This document shows positions 24,283-32,317 of a stretch of DNA of 64,000 bases, piece after piece; within the stretch, counting starts at the first letter, position 1, and the number at the start of each line of letters is the position of its first letter. A program made the translations under genes and the position numbers. The notes under the pieces are model-generated. The model did no database searches and was not told where the DNA came from. It saw only the letters and a program-made list of their open reading frames with translations. Source of the stretch: Streptomyces sp. NBC_01460 (lineage in GTDB: Bacteria > Actinomycetota > Actinomycetes > Streptomycetales > Streptomycetaceae); contig NZ_CP109473.1 in NCBI RefSeq assembly GCF_036227405.1, positions 7,254,001 through 7,318,000 on the forward strand, in the 5' to 3' direction.

Positions 24283-24989
24283 AAGGTCTCCCCGTACACC
24301 TTCCACACCAGTGGCTTCGTCAGTTCGAGATTGCCGTCGCGCAGGGACATCCGCTGCGCGGTGTCGATCCGCGTCGTGTCCCGCTGGACCTTCCGCGCCT
24401 TGTTCGCCGACCGGCTCTCGTCGAGGAAGGCGTTCAGGTGCGCCGTCTCGTCGCCGCCCTCGCGGCCGTGTCCGCCGACGCCATCGCCGCGTCGCGGATG
24501 CCGTAGAAGCCGTCCGCCTCGACACCGGGCCCGTGCAGCACCATCGCGTCGTAGTAGACGAACTGTCCCGGGGTGCCGAGGCCGTCCAGCTTCGCGAGCC
24601 GCACCACGGGCTCGAAGTGGAGCCTGTCGCGGGTCGCGTCCTGGGCCTCCCGGAACGCCGGATCCTCCGCGGCCCGGTGCCAGGCGCCGGTGAAGCCCGG
24701 GTCCAGGCCCTCGTGCGAGTCGGAGCCGTCCACCGCGCGCGGAGCGGGAAGGAACGGCGCCAGGGGATCGTCCGGGTGCTCCTCGGTGTACGCCTCGACG
24801 CAGCGCGTCGATCTCCTCGTCGTGCTCGTCGGCCTGCCCGGCCGCCTCCGGCTCCGCCGTGCCGGTCTTCTCGGTTCCGGTCGCCTGCCGAATGATCGTG
24901 GGCGGCTCGGAGTCGCCACCGCTGAACAGGATCGAAGCGGCGATCGCAAGCGGCGCACCGAGAAGGACAAGACGCGTCACAGGTCTCAC
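24270..24989 (-). pseudogene. Broken GH46 chitosanase (catalytic region deleted, two frameshifts)
   Basis: Remnant of a secreted family 46 chitosanase. Frame 1 (from GTG 24989) gives a signal peptide and a linker ending DEHDEEIDAL. The following homology is in another frame (about 24808-24455: EAYTEEHPDDPLAPFLP, DGSDSHEGL, GQFVYYDAMVLHGPG, GIRDAAM). The C-terminus returns to frame 1 (GGDETAHLNAFLDESR...LVWKVYGETFRIT). Compared with Streptomyces N174 chitosanase as remembered, about 50 residues are missing after the DEHDEEIDA segment. That gap contains both catalytic acids (Glu22 and Asp40 of the mature N174 enzyme). The protein cannot be active even if the frameshifts were sequencing errors. 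The 3' end runs into the 13-bp repeat array. Confidence 0.82.
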
Positions 24990-25126
24990 CCGGCACGAGG
25001 CACGTTCCGTGAAGCTGTGGGGTCAGCCCGGACGTGGAGCGCCGGCGCACGCGTGCCGCGTGCGCCGCCGCTGTCCGGCGGTCCGGGGAGCGGATCCCGG
25101 GCCCTGCCGGCTGGATGCCGGGCGGA

Positions 25127-26104
25127 TCAGCCCTGGGCGGCCCGGGCCGCCACGCGCGCCTTGCGCGCCGCCAGCTTCTCGTCGAACTTGGACGCCTCGC
25201 TGTCCAGGCCGCTCATGTACAGCCCGAGTTCCTCCTGCGCCTTGAGGCCCTCCGGGCCGAGTCCGTCGATCTCGAGGACCTTCAGGTAGCGCAGGACGGG
25301 CTGGATCACGTCGTCGTGGTGGATCCGCATGTTGTAGATCTCGCCGATCGCCATCTGCGCGGCGGCCCGCTCGAAGCCGGGCATGCCGTGTCCGGGCATC
25401 CGGAAGTTCACGACGACGTCCCGCACGGACTGCATCGTGAGGTCCGGGGCGAGGTCGAAGGCCGCGCCCAGCAGGTTGCGGTAGAAGACCATGTGCAGGT
25501 TCTCGTCGGTCGCGATGCGGGCCAGCATCCGGTCGCAGACGGGGTCGCCCGACTGGTGGCCGGTGTTGCGGTGCGAGACGCGCGTCGCGAGCTCCTGGAA
25601 CGCGACGTACGCGACGGAGTGCAGCATGGAGTGGCGGTTGTCGGACTCGAAGCCCTCCGCCATGTGCGCCATGCGGAACTGCTCCAGCTTGTCCGGGTCC
25701 ACGGCGCGCGAGGTCAGCAGGTAGTCGCGCATCACGATGCCGTGCCTGCCCTCCTCCGCGGTCCAGCGGTGCACCCAGGTGCCCCAGGCGCCGTCGCGGC
25801 CGAAGAGGGAGGCGATCTCGTGGTGGTAGCTGGGGAGGTTGTCCTCGGTGAGCAGGTTCACGACGAGTGCGATGCGTCCGATGTCGGTGACCTTGGACTG
25901 GCCGGTCTCCCACGCCTCGCCGTCCTCGAAGATGCCGGGGAAGTTCCGGCCGTCGGAGAACGGTACGTACTCGTGGGGCATCCAGTCCTTGGCGACCTTG
26001 AGATGGCGGTTGAGTTCCTTCTCCACCACCTCTTCCAGCGCGTACAGCAGCTGGGCGTCGGTCCACGCCTTCGAACTGCCGAGGTGGGGAGAGGTGATCG
26101 TCAC
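25127..26104 (-). CDS. Acyl-ACP desaturase (ferritin-like, di-iron)
   Basis: A 325-residue soluble fatty-acid desaturase of the plant/actinobacterial acyl-ACP type, which inserts a double bond in acyl chains bound to ACP. Di-iron ligands lie in the helices LLTEDNLPSYHHE, TAEEGRHG and ATDENLHM, each with the expected E...ExxH spacing. The length agrees with the family. Electrons would come from ferredoxin, not encoded nearby. Upstream is an operator-like inverted repeat at 26130-26147. Expression is probably tied to membrane fluidity or fatty-acid sensing. Confidence 0.92.
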   Translation of the reverse strand: MTITSPHLGSSKAWTDAQLLYALEEVVEKELNRHLKVAKDWMPHEYVPFSDGRNFPGIFEDGEAWETGQSKVTDIGRIALVVNLLTEDNLPSYHHEIASLFGRDGAWGTWVHRWTAEEGRHGIVMRDYLLTSRAVDPDKLEQFRMAHMAEGFESDNRHSMLHSVAYVAFQELATRVSHRNTGHQSGDPVCDRMLARIATDENLHMVFYRNLLGAAFDLAPDLTMQSVRDVVVNFRMPGHGMPGFERAAAQMAIGEIYNMRIHHDDVIQPVLRYLKVLEIDGLGPEGLKAQEELGLYMSGLDSEASKFDEKLAARKARVAARAAQG

Positions 26105-26129
26105 GGGGGCTCCTGGGGACGGGAGAATG

Positions 26130-26164
26130 ACCTACGGCTTCGTAGGTTACGTGACCGTAGGTTA
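26130..26164. promoter_or_regulatory. Operator-like repeats before the acyl-ACP desaturase gene
   Basis: ACCTACG-GCTT-CGTAGGT (26130-26147) is a perfect 7-bp inverted repeat. CGTAGGTTA occurs at 26141-26149 and again at 26156-26164, 15 bp apart, so three half-sites lie in 35 bp. The site is 26 bp before the start codon of the minus-strand gene. A TetR-type fatty-acid regulator is a plausible binder; none is encoded beside it. Confidence 0.55.
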
Positions 26165-26258
26165 AGGCGGCGGTAAGGCCATAGCCAAGCCCTGCCCTCG
26201 CGGTGCCCGCTCACCCTCCGTCATCCGTGCAGGTCATCGCCGCACGAGAGCGGACAAT

Positions 26259-27905
26259 TCAGACGTCCTCGCTCCCGATCCCCGGCAGCTGACCAGGGGC
26301 GATGTCCCGCAGCCCGTCCGCGTCCAGCAGCAGCCACCGGGTGATTCCCAGCGACCTCAGGAAGGCCAGGTCGTGACTCGCCACGATCAGCGCGCCCTCG
26401 TAGGCCGCCAGCGCCGACGTCAGCCGGCGCACACCGGACAGGTCGAGGCTGTTCGTCGGCTCGTCCAGCATCAGCAGCCGGGGAGCCGGCTCGGCGAGCA
26501 GCAGCGCCGCCAGCGTGGCCCGGAGGCGCTCGCCGCCCGAGAGGGTGCCTGCGGGGCGGTCCGCACGCCCGCCCTTGAAGAGGAAGTGTGCCAGCTTCGC
26601 CCGGATGCCGTTGGCCGTCGTCGCCGGTGCGACCCGTGCCACGTTGTCCACCAGGGACAGGGCGTCGTCGAGGACGTCGAGGCGCTGCGGCAGGAAGCCC
26701 ACCGGGACCTGGGCGGTCATCGCGCCCGACACGGGGTCCAGCTCGCCGGCGATCGTGCGGAGCAGCGTCGTCTTGCCGGCGCCGTTGCGGCCGACCAGCG
26801 CGATCCGCTCCGGACCGCGCAGGTCCCACTCGCCCCGCACCCGTACCCCGTGGGCGAGTTCGAGATCGCTCAGGACCAGCACACCGAGGCCGGGATGCAC
26901 CTGGGTGCGCGGCAGCTCGATCCGGATCGTCTCGTCGTCCCGCACCGCCCCGACGGCCTCGTCGAGGCGATCCTCGGCGTCGGCCAGGCGTTCGGTGTGC
27001 ATGATGCGGTGCTTGCCGGCCGACTCCTGGGCGGTTCTCCTGCGCTGGGCCATCACGGCCTTCGGCTCGCGCTTGGTGTCCCACATCTTCTGCCCGTACC
27101 GCTTGCGCCGGGACAGTTTGACGTGCGCGTCGGCGAGTTCGCGCTTCTGCCGCCGCACGTCGGCCTCCGCGACCCGCACCATCCGCTCGGCGGCCTCCTG
27201 TTCCACGGCCAGGGCCTGCTCGTAGGCGGACAGGTTGCCGCCGTACCACCTGACCGCGCCGTCACGGAGGTCGGCGATCCGGTCCACCCGCTCCAGCAGC
27301 TCGCGGTCGTGACTGACGACGACCAGCACCCCGGTCCAGGCGTCGACGGCGTCGTGGAGCCGTCCGCGTGCCTGCAGATCGAGGTTGTTCGTCGGCTCGT
27401 CCAGCAGCAGGACGGAGGGGCGGGCCAGCAGCAGCGCGGCCAGGCGCAGCAGCACGCACTCGCCGCCGGACAGGTCACCGATGGTGCGGTCGAGGCCGAT
27501 ACCTGCCAGGCCCAGCTGTCCGAGTACGGCCAGGGCGCGTTCCTCGACGTCCCAGTCGTCCCCGACGGCGGTGAAGTGCTCCTCGCCGGTATCGCCCGCC
27601 TCGATGGCGTGGAGGGCCGCCCGCGTCGTGGCGACGCCCAGCACCTGGTCCACCCGCAGCGCCGTGTCCAGGACCAGGTCCTGAGGGAGGTAGCCGATGT
27701 CGCCGCCCGTGGTGACGTGCCCGGCGGTCGGGGTGAGTTCACCCGCGATCAGCTTCAACAGGGTCGATTTCCCAGAGCCGTTGAGGCCGATCAGCCCCGT
27801 CCGGCCGGGCCCCACAGCCAGCTGGAAGTCGTCGAACACCTCGCTCCCGTCCGGCCAGGCGAACGAGAGGGAGGAACAGAGGATATGCGTGGTGGATGCA
27901 GGCAC
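26259..27905 (-). CDS. ABC-F family ATPase (ribosome-associated/antibiotic-resistance type), copy 1
   Basis: A 548-residue protein of two ABC domains without membrane segments, the ABC-F layout. Domain 1: Walker A GLNGSGKST, signature LSGGE, Walker B LLLDEPTNNLDL. An inter-domain linker rich in Arg/Lys/Glu follows (about residues 240-340). Domain 2: Walker A GRNGAGKTT, signature LSGGERLR, LLMLDEPTNSLDL. ABC-F proteins act on the ribosomal E site as translation factors or antibiotic-protection proteins. The GTG at 27905 is chosen because GGGAG lies 6 bp upstream; the upstream in-frame extension is not conserved. A short open frame just upstream (27931-27984) could be a leader peptide, as for some resistance ABC-F genes. 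Confidence 0.9.
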   Translation of the reverse strand: MPASTTHILCSSLSFAWPDGSEVFDDFQLAVGPGRTGLIGLNGSGKSTLLKLIAGELTPTAGHVTTGGDIGYLPQDLVLDTALRVDQVLGVATTRAALHAIEAGDTGEEHFTAVGDDWDVEERALAVLGQLGLAGIGLDRTIGDLSGGECVLLRLAALLLARPSVLLLDEPTNNLDLQARGRLHDAVDAWTGVLVVVSHDRELLERVDRIADLRDGAVRWYGGNLSAYEQALAVEQEAAERMVRVAEADVRRQKRELADAHVKLSRRKRYGQKMWDTKREPKAVMAQRRRTAQESAGKHRIMHTERLADAEDRLDEAVGAVRDDETIRIELPRTQVHPGLGVLVLSDLELAHGVRVRGEWDLRGPERIALVGRNGAGKTTLLRTIAGELDPVSGAMTAQVPVGFLPQRLDVLDDALSLVDNVARVAPATTANGIRAKLAHFLFKGGRADRPAGTLSGGERLRATLAALLLAEPAPRLLMLDEPTNSLDLSGVRRLTSALAAYEGALIVASHDLAFLRSLGITRWLLLDADGLRDIAPGQLPGIGSEDV

Positions 27906-27930
27906 AAGGGCTCCCGGCTGCGTCGAGGAA

Positions 27931-27984
27931 TCACGGAGAACGGCTCGGACGGCTCGGACACTGAGGTGGCACAGGCGCACGCAT
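27931..27984 (-). CDS. Possible 17-residue leader peptide of the ABC-F gene
   Basis: A short frame from ATG 27984 to TGA 27931 encodes MRAPVPPQCPSRPSRSP, ending 25 bp before the ABC-F start. It is rich in Pro and Arg, and contains a direct repeat of CCGAGCCGT at the DNA level. Antibiotic-responsive ABC-F genes are often controlled by ribosome stalling on such leaders. The ribosome-binding site is weak, so this is a tentative call. Confidence 0.3.
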   Translation of the reverse strand: MRAPVPPQCPSRPSRSP

Positions 27985-28134
27985 GCCCGTGGGGGCGGTG
28001 CGGCGTGGTGTGCGGACACCTCAGATGTGGAGCAACGTCCTTCTCCGATCCGGCGACGACAGGGACACCGGTGACGTTACGAGCGGGGCCGGCCCGCCCG
28101 CAACCGAATTACGGGGCGCCGGGCCGGCGGCCGC

Positions 28135-28551
28135 TCAGGCGGACCCGCCCAGCAGATCCGTCAGATCTCCGTCCAGGTCGAGGAATCGGTACTCGTCGCC
28201 CGCCGGGACCAGTTCCTGCGCGCGCTTCAGGAAGCGGCGCAGTTCGGACGTGCGGACATGCACCATGGCGATGCCCTCGACGGCGTGGAACTCCAGCACC
28301 GTACGGTCGTACCCGAAGGGCCGGACCCGGACGTCGCCGACCCCGGCCGGGGTGTCCATGCCGGTGGCGAGCAGCTCACGGGAGAACTCCCAGGACACCT
28401 CGGTGCCTTCGAGGGTCGCGGGGCCGGGGAACGCCATGCGGACGGCGAAGGGGTCCTTGCGGTCGTAGTGCAGAGTGGCGGGCAGAGTCTCCATACGCGG
28501 CGCGGACGCGACCATACGGGCCTGCACGGACTGCTCGATAACGCTGGACAA
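28135..28551 (-). CDS. ssgD: SsgA-like sporulation/cell-division regulator (SsgD-like)
   Basis: A 138-residue SsgA-like protein (SALP), a family restricted to sporulating actinomycetes that guides septum and peptidoglycan sites. Family segments: ATLHYDRKDPFAVRMAF, VSWEFSRELLATGM, GVGDVRVRP, and FLKRAQELVPAGDEYRFLDLDGDL at the end. The TTG at 28551 is chosen because AGGGAG precedes it by about 8 bp and it gives the usual SALP length (~135-140); an upstream ATG would add 33 unrelated residues. The symbol ssgD rests on a remembered gene order in S. coelicolor and is tentative. Confidence 0.8.
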   Translation of the reverse strand: MSSVIEQSVQARMVASAPRMETLPATLHYDRKDPFAVRMAFPGPATLEGTEVSWEFSRELLATGMDTPAGVGDVRVRPFGYDRTVLEFHAVEGIAMVHVRTSELRRFLKRAQELVPAGDEYRFLDLDGDLTDLLGGSA

Positions 28552-28734
28552 GACCTGCTCCCTCTCGCCTCGGACGAACGGTTCCCGGCATTGGAGTAGA
28601 CGACGGAACGCCTCCATCCGTGCACTGGCGGGTGGCGTGAGCTGCGTCACCGCCCTGCCTCCCTCTGATCAACTGCCCCGTTTCGTGCGGCGCACCCTGG
28701 ACGGCCGCCCCCCGGTGGGTTAGCTTCCAGCGCC

Positions 28735-29820
28735 ATGAGGGCCATGGGGAAGACGAGACGGCTGGTGGCACTGGGACTCTGCGGCGCGGCGGTGACCGCC
28801 GCGCTGGCCGCACCGTCCGCGCAGGCCGGACAGGCCGCGGACCGGGACAGGGAGCCCGCGTGGACGCTCACCGCGACGGGAACGGAGGCGCGCTTCCGCG
28901 GTCTCGCGGCCGTCGGCCGCGACGCCGCCTGGGCCGCGGGTTCCGGGGGCACGGTACTGCGCACGACGGACGGGGGACGGCACTGGCGAGACGTGTCGCC
29001 GGCCGGCGCTTCGGGGCTGGAGTTCCGTGACATCGAGGCGTTCGGCCGAAACAGGGCGGTCGCCCTGGCCATCGGCGAGGGCGACGCGTCCCGGGTCTTC
29101 CGCACCGAGGACGGCGGCGCGACCTGGACCGAGTCCTTCCGCAACACCGACGCCCGGGCCTTCTACGACTGCATGACCTTCTTCGACAGCCGTCACGGCC
29201 TGGCGATGAGCGACCCGGTGGACGGGAGGTTCCGCATCCTGTCGACCTCCGACGGAGGCCGGAACTGGCGGGTGCTGCCCGATGCCGGGATGCCCGCGGC
29301 GCAGCCCGGCGAGGCCGGGTTCGCGGCGAGCGGCCAGTGCCTCGTCAGCGCGGGTGCCAAGGACGTCTGGCTCGCCACCGGCGGCGCGGCGACCGCGCGG
29401 GTGCTGCACTCGGGCGACCGCGGACTGACCTGGACGCAGGCCGCCTCGCCGATCCCGGCGGGGGACCCGGCGCGTGGGGTGTTCGGCCTCGCGTTCCGTG
29501 ACCGTACGCACGGCATCGCGGTGGGCGGCGACTACCGGGCCGGCCAGGCGTCGCCTGCCGCCGCGTCCGTCACCGCGAACGGCGGGCGGAGCTGGCAGGG
29601 TTCGGCCACCCCGCCGCCCGCCTACCGGTCCGGCGTCGCCTGGCTGCCGCACACCAGGGCGTCGGCGCTCGCGGTGGGCCCCACCGGTACGGATGTCACC
29701 CGGGACGGCGGACGTACCTGGCTTACCGTGGACTCCGGCTCGTACGACACGGTCGACTGCGCACCGGACGGCGGCTGCTGGGCCTCGGGGGAGAAGGGAC
29801 GAGTGGCGCGGCTGGGGTAG
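28735..29820 (+). CDS. Secreted BNR/YCF48-like beta-propeller protein
   Basis: A 361-residue exported protein with a signal peptide (about residues 1-32). The mature part has repeated propeller blades marked by Asp-box/BNR motifs: TDGGRHW, EDGGATW, SDGGRNW, GDRGLTW, NGGRSW and DGGRTW. This matches the 'oxidoreductase / photosystem II stability factor (Ycf48)-like' family seen in many secreted bacterial proteins of unknown role. Two in-frame ATGs (28735 and 28744) are possible starts. It is monocistronic, followed by the 16/17-bp repeat array. Confidence 0.8.
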   Translation: MRAMGKTRRLVALGLCGAAVTAALAAPSAQAGQAADRDREPAWTLTATGTEARFRGLAAVGRDAAWAAGSGGTVLRTTDGGRHWRDVSPAGASGLEFRDIEAFGRNRAVALAIGEGDASRVFRTEDGGATWTESFRNTDARAFYDCMTFFDSRHGLAMSDPVDGRFRILSTSDGGRNWRVLPDAGMPAAQPGEAGFAASGQCLVSAGAKDVWLATGGAATARVLHSGDRGLTWTQAASPIPAGDPARGVFGLAFRDRTHGIAVGGDYRAGQASPAAASVTANGGRSWQGSATPPPAYRSGVAWLPHTRASALAVGPTGTDVTRDGGRTWLTVDSGSYDTVDCAPDGGCWASGEKGRVARLG

Positions 29821-29829
29821 CGGCCGGAG

Positions 29830-29976
29830 ACCTCACACAGGTACGCACCTCACGCAGGCACGCACCTCACGCAGGCACGCACCTCATGCACGTACGACCT
29901 CATGCACGTACGACCTCACGCACGTACGACCTCATGCACGTGCGACCTCACGCACGTACGCACGCATGCACGAAGG
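29830..29976. repeat. Tandem 17/16-bp repeat array before an acetyltransferase gene
   Basis: ACCTCA recurs at 29830, 29847, 29864, 29881, 29897, 29913, 29929 and 29945, that is three steps of 17 bp and then four steps of 16 bp, with a degenerate ninth unit near 29961. The 17-bp type reads ACCTCACGCAGGCACGC; the 16-bp type reads ACCTCATGCACGTACG. The 16-bp units contain the palindromes TGCA and CGTACG. The array fills the gap between the BNR gene and the acetyltransferase start. There are no unique spacers. Confidence 0.85.
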
Positions 29977-29988
29977 GACCTTTCCGCT

Positions 29989-30678
29989 GTGACGGACGCC
30001 GACCACGAGGATGTTCTGGGCAGGATCGCCGAGGGGCTCGTCTACACCGAGTCGGAAGCCGCCTTCCTGGCCCCCCGGCGCCGCGCCGACCAGATCTTCG
30101 CGTACAACGCGACACCACCCGGCCAGGAGGAGAGGCGTCGGTCGCTGCTCGTCGAGATCTTCGGCTCGGTCGGGGCGCGTACGGCGCTGCTGGCGCCGTT
30201 CCACGCGGCGTTCGGCAGCAACGTCCACATAGGCGACGACTTCTTCGGCAACGTCAACCTCACGTTCGTCGACGACGTGGACATCCGCATCGGCAACGAT
30301 GTCATGATCGCTCCCAGCGTGACCCTGACCACGACGGGGCACCCGGTGCACCCATCGCGCCGCGCCGACTTCGGGCGGTTCTCCGAGCCGATCGACATCG
30401 AGGACAAGGTGTGGATCGGCAGCAACGTGGTGATCCTGCCCGGCGTCCGCATCGGATACGGGTCGGTCATCGGCGCGGGCAGCGTCGTCAGCCGCAGCAT
30501 CCCCCCGATGTCCGTCGCGCTCGGGACACCGTGCCGGGTGATCCGCGCCATCACGGACGAGGACCTCACCACGCGTACCGCGGGACACCGGGGAGCGCGC
30601 CGAGCCGTGACCGAAGCCCCGCTCCACGAGCCGGTGGCGGCCGTCCGCGGCGAGTCGGGTGAGATCATGCGTCCATGA
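29989..30678 (+). CDS. Hexapeptide-repeat O-acetyltransferase (maltose/galactoside type)
   Basis: A 229-residue left-handed beta-helix acyltransferase. The N-terminal Mac-type cap (ADQIFAYNATPPGQEERRRSLL) is followed by hexapeptide turns (GSNVHIGDDFFGN, IRIGNDVMIAPSVTL, KVWIGSNVVILPGVRIG, GSVIGAGSVVSRSIP). The catalytic His is probably in TTTGHPVHP. Such enzymes move acetyl from acetyl-CoA to a sugar hydroxyl. The GTG at 29989 is used because the frame upstream simply translates the repeat array. It has an unusual C-terminal extension of about 45 residues. The stop overlaps the next gene (ATGA). Confidence 0.87.
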   Translation: MTDADHEDVLGRIAEGLVYTESEAAFLAPRRRADQIFAYNATPPGQEERRRSLLVEIFGSVGARTALLAPFHAAFGSNVHIGDDFFGNVNLTFVDDVDIRIGNDVMIAPSVTLTTTGHPVHPSRRADFGRFSEPIDIEDKVWIGSNVVILPGVRIGYGSVIGAGSVVSRSIPPMSVALGTPCRVIRAITDEDLTTRTAGHRGARRAVTEAPLHEPVAAVRGESGEIMRP

Positions 30679-30962
30679 GCGGCGACCTGGAAGTGAGTGC
30701 ACTGGCGATCAACGTCACGATCCCGGAGGCTCTCCGGTGGACGGACACCCGACGCGGCGAAGCGTTCACGCTGACCACACTGAACGTCCGGCTCCTCCCG
30801 GACGGACAGCTCGCTGCGAAGGCCTACGGCCGGCCGGTCGGCGGGGGCCGGGGCGCATACGTCTCGTTCCCCGTCCCGGACAGGCCCGAGTTGGCGGCGC
30901 TGATCGGCACTGCCGCCGACCGTGCCGGGACGTTGTGGGCCGCTCACCGTGGTCTCGGCTGA
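30675..30962 (+). CDS. Hypothetical small protein, coupled to the acetyltransferase
   Basis: A 95-residue protein I do not recognise. Its ATG overlaps the stop of the acetyltransferase gene (ATGA), so the two are probably co-translated. It has no signal peptide, membrane segment or Cys. A hydrophobic beta-rich start (LEVSALAINVTIPEAL) leads to a helical C-terminus (RPELAALIGTAADRAGTLW). Codon use matches the neighbours. Confidence 0.6.
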   Translation: MSGDLEVSALAINVTIPEALRWTDTRRGEAFTLTTLNVRLLPDGQLAAKAYGRPVGGGRGAYVSFPVPDRPELAALIGTAADRAGTLWAAHRGLG

Positions 30963-31061
30963 CCCGGGCCGACGTGAAGCCGGGCGGTGGCAGCCCGGGC
31001 AGTGGCCCCCTGCGGCAGCAGGGCGGGGCGCACATGGTCCGACGCGTTGCCCGCCGGGCAG

Positions 31062-31349
31062 CTACTGCCGGTACGGCGCGAGCGCGTCCGAGGTCTTCGT
31101 CGCGATGAACTCCGTGATCCGGTAGGCGCACACCCCGTGCACCGCGAAGGGGTCGGAGGCCGCGATCCTCTCCATCTCGCCGCGGTCCTCGCCGACGGCC
31201 AGGATCACGCCGCCGTCGCGGGGGCTCTTCCGCCCGGAGGCGATGAACACCCCGGCCGCGTACTGCGCGTCCAGCCAGGTGACGTGCTCCGTCATGAGGG
31301 CGTCGACGCGCTCGACCGGTGCGGTGTAGGTCAACTCGAGAACGAACAT
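31062..31349 (-). CDS. YciI-family protein
   Basis: A 95-residue protein of the YciI fold (dimeric alpha-beta barrel): MFVLELTY at the start, HVTWLDAQYAAGVFIASG, and the DPFAVHGVCAYRITEF block that carries the conserved His-Asp region. The family has been linked to muconolactone-isomerase-like or dehydrochlorinase activity, but most members have no known role. It is divergent from endonuclease V across a 36-bp gap, so their promoters must overlap. Confidence 0.88.
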   Translation of the reverse strand: MFVLELTYTAPVERVDALMTEHVTWLDAQYAAGVFIASGRKSPRDGGVILAVGEDRGEMERIAASDPFAVHGVCAYRITEFIATKTSDALAPYRQ

Positions 31350-31385
31350 GATCGCCAGATTACCGGCTGCCTAGACTGACGCGTC

Positions 31386-32063
31386 ATGACGACTTTCAGG
31401 ATGCCCGCCGACGAGGCCGAAGCCCGGGCGGTCCAGGACGCGTTGCGCGAGCGGGTCGTGCTGGACGAGCCGGGGCCGCCACCGGGCACCGGCCGGGTGA
31501 CCGGGGTCGATGTCGCCTACGACGACGAGCGGGACGTGGTCGTCGCGGCGGCCGTCGTCCTGGACGCGGCGACCCTGGAGGTGGTCGCCGAGTCCACCGC
31601 CGAGGGCCGGGTGACGTTCCCGTACGTCCCCGGGCTCCTCGCCTTCCGGGAGATCCCGGCCGTCATGGCCGCGTTGGAGGGCCTGCCGGTGGATCCCGGG
31701 CTCGTCGTCTGCGACGGCTACGGGCGCGCCCACCCGCGCAGGTTCGGCCTCGCCAGCCACCTCGGCGTCCTCACCGGCCTTCCGGTCATCGGCGTCGCGA
31801 AGAACCCGTTCACCTTCCGTTACGAACAACCCGGGCCCCGGCGCGGGGACTTCACCCCGCTGATGGACGGGGACGAGGAGGTGGGCCGGGCCCTGCGCAC
31901 GCAGGACTCCACGAAGCCCGTCTTCGTCTCCGTCGGTCACCGCACCGGCCTGGACAACGCCTGCGCCCAGACGCTGGCGCTGGCCCGCGACTTCCGCCAG
32001 CCGGAGACCACGCGCAGGGCGGACGCCCTCTGCCGGTCGGCACTCCGGGAAGCGATCGGCTGA
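31386..32063 (+). CDS. nfi: Endonuclease V (deoxyinosine 3'-endonuclease)
   Basis: A 225-residue endonuclease V, which cuts DNA one base 3' of deoxyinosine and so starts repair of deaminated adenine. The metal-binding residues are D42 in GVDVAY, E89 in YVPGLLAFREIP and D110 in VVCDGYGRAHPRRFG. The other family motifs are HLGVLTGLPVIGVAKNPF and KPVFVSVGHRTGLDNA. Length and order are normal. It may be the only gene in its transcript. Confidence 0.95.
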   Translation: MTTFRMPADEAEARAVQDALRERVVLDEPGPPPGTGRVTGVDVAYDDERDVVVAAAVVLDAATLEVVAESTAEGRVTFPYVPGLLAFREIPAVMAALEGLPVDPGLVVCDGYGRAHPRRFGLASHLGVLTGLPVIGVAKNPFTFRYEQPGPRRGDFTPLMDGDEEVGRALRTQDSTKPVFVSVGHRTGLDNACAQTLALARDFRQPETTRRADALCRSALREAIG

Positions 32064-32146
32064 TCCCGGACCCGCTCGCCGATCTGTTGCGAACTGAGTA
32101 CATGTACGGATGTTGCTCGTCGAACATCAGGGGCAGGCTGGTACAC

Positions 32147-32293
32147 ATGATCGACCACCACGCACCTCAGATGAGCACCGGAACCGTACGTCTCTCCCAG
32201 CGCGGCGTCGCCGTGGGCATGACTCTGGGCGTCCTCGCAGGAGGGGCCTGGACCGTCTCCATGGTCGTCACGCTGGCCTCCTGGGTGTTCTGA
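32147..32293 (+). CDS. Small single-pass membrane protein
   Basis: A 48-residue protein beginning at ATG 32147 (GGGGCAGG lies about 11 bp upstream; a second ATG at 32171 is possible). The first half is polar (RLSQRG). The second half is one long hydrophobic helix running to the C-terminus (VAVGMTLGVLAGGAWTVSMV), so the protein is probably anchored by its tail. No family is recognised. A GTACATGTAC palindrome lies 40 bp upstream at 32098. Confidence 0.5.
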   Translation: MIDHHAPQMSTGTVRLSQRGVAVGMTLGVLAGGAWTVSMVVTLASWVF

Positions 32294-32317
32294 CCGGAGG
32301 CGGGTGTCCGCGGGCGC

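Noticed and set aside
28551..28650. Longer start (ATG at 28650) for the SsgA-like gene
   Set aside because: The added 33 residues are not like SALP proteins, while the TTG at 28551 has a good ribosome-binding site and gives the normal family length.
29830..29976. CRISPR array
   Set aside because: The units are contiguous 16-17 bp tandem repeats with no unique spacers, and no cas genes are nearby.
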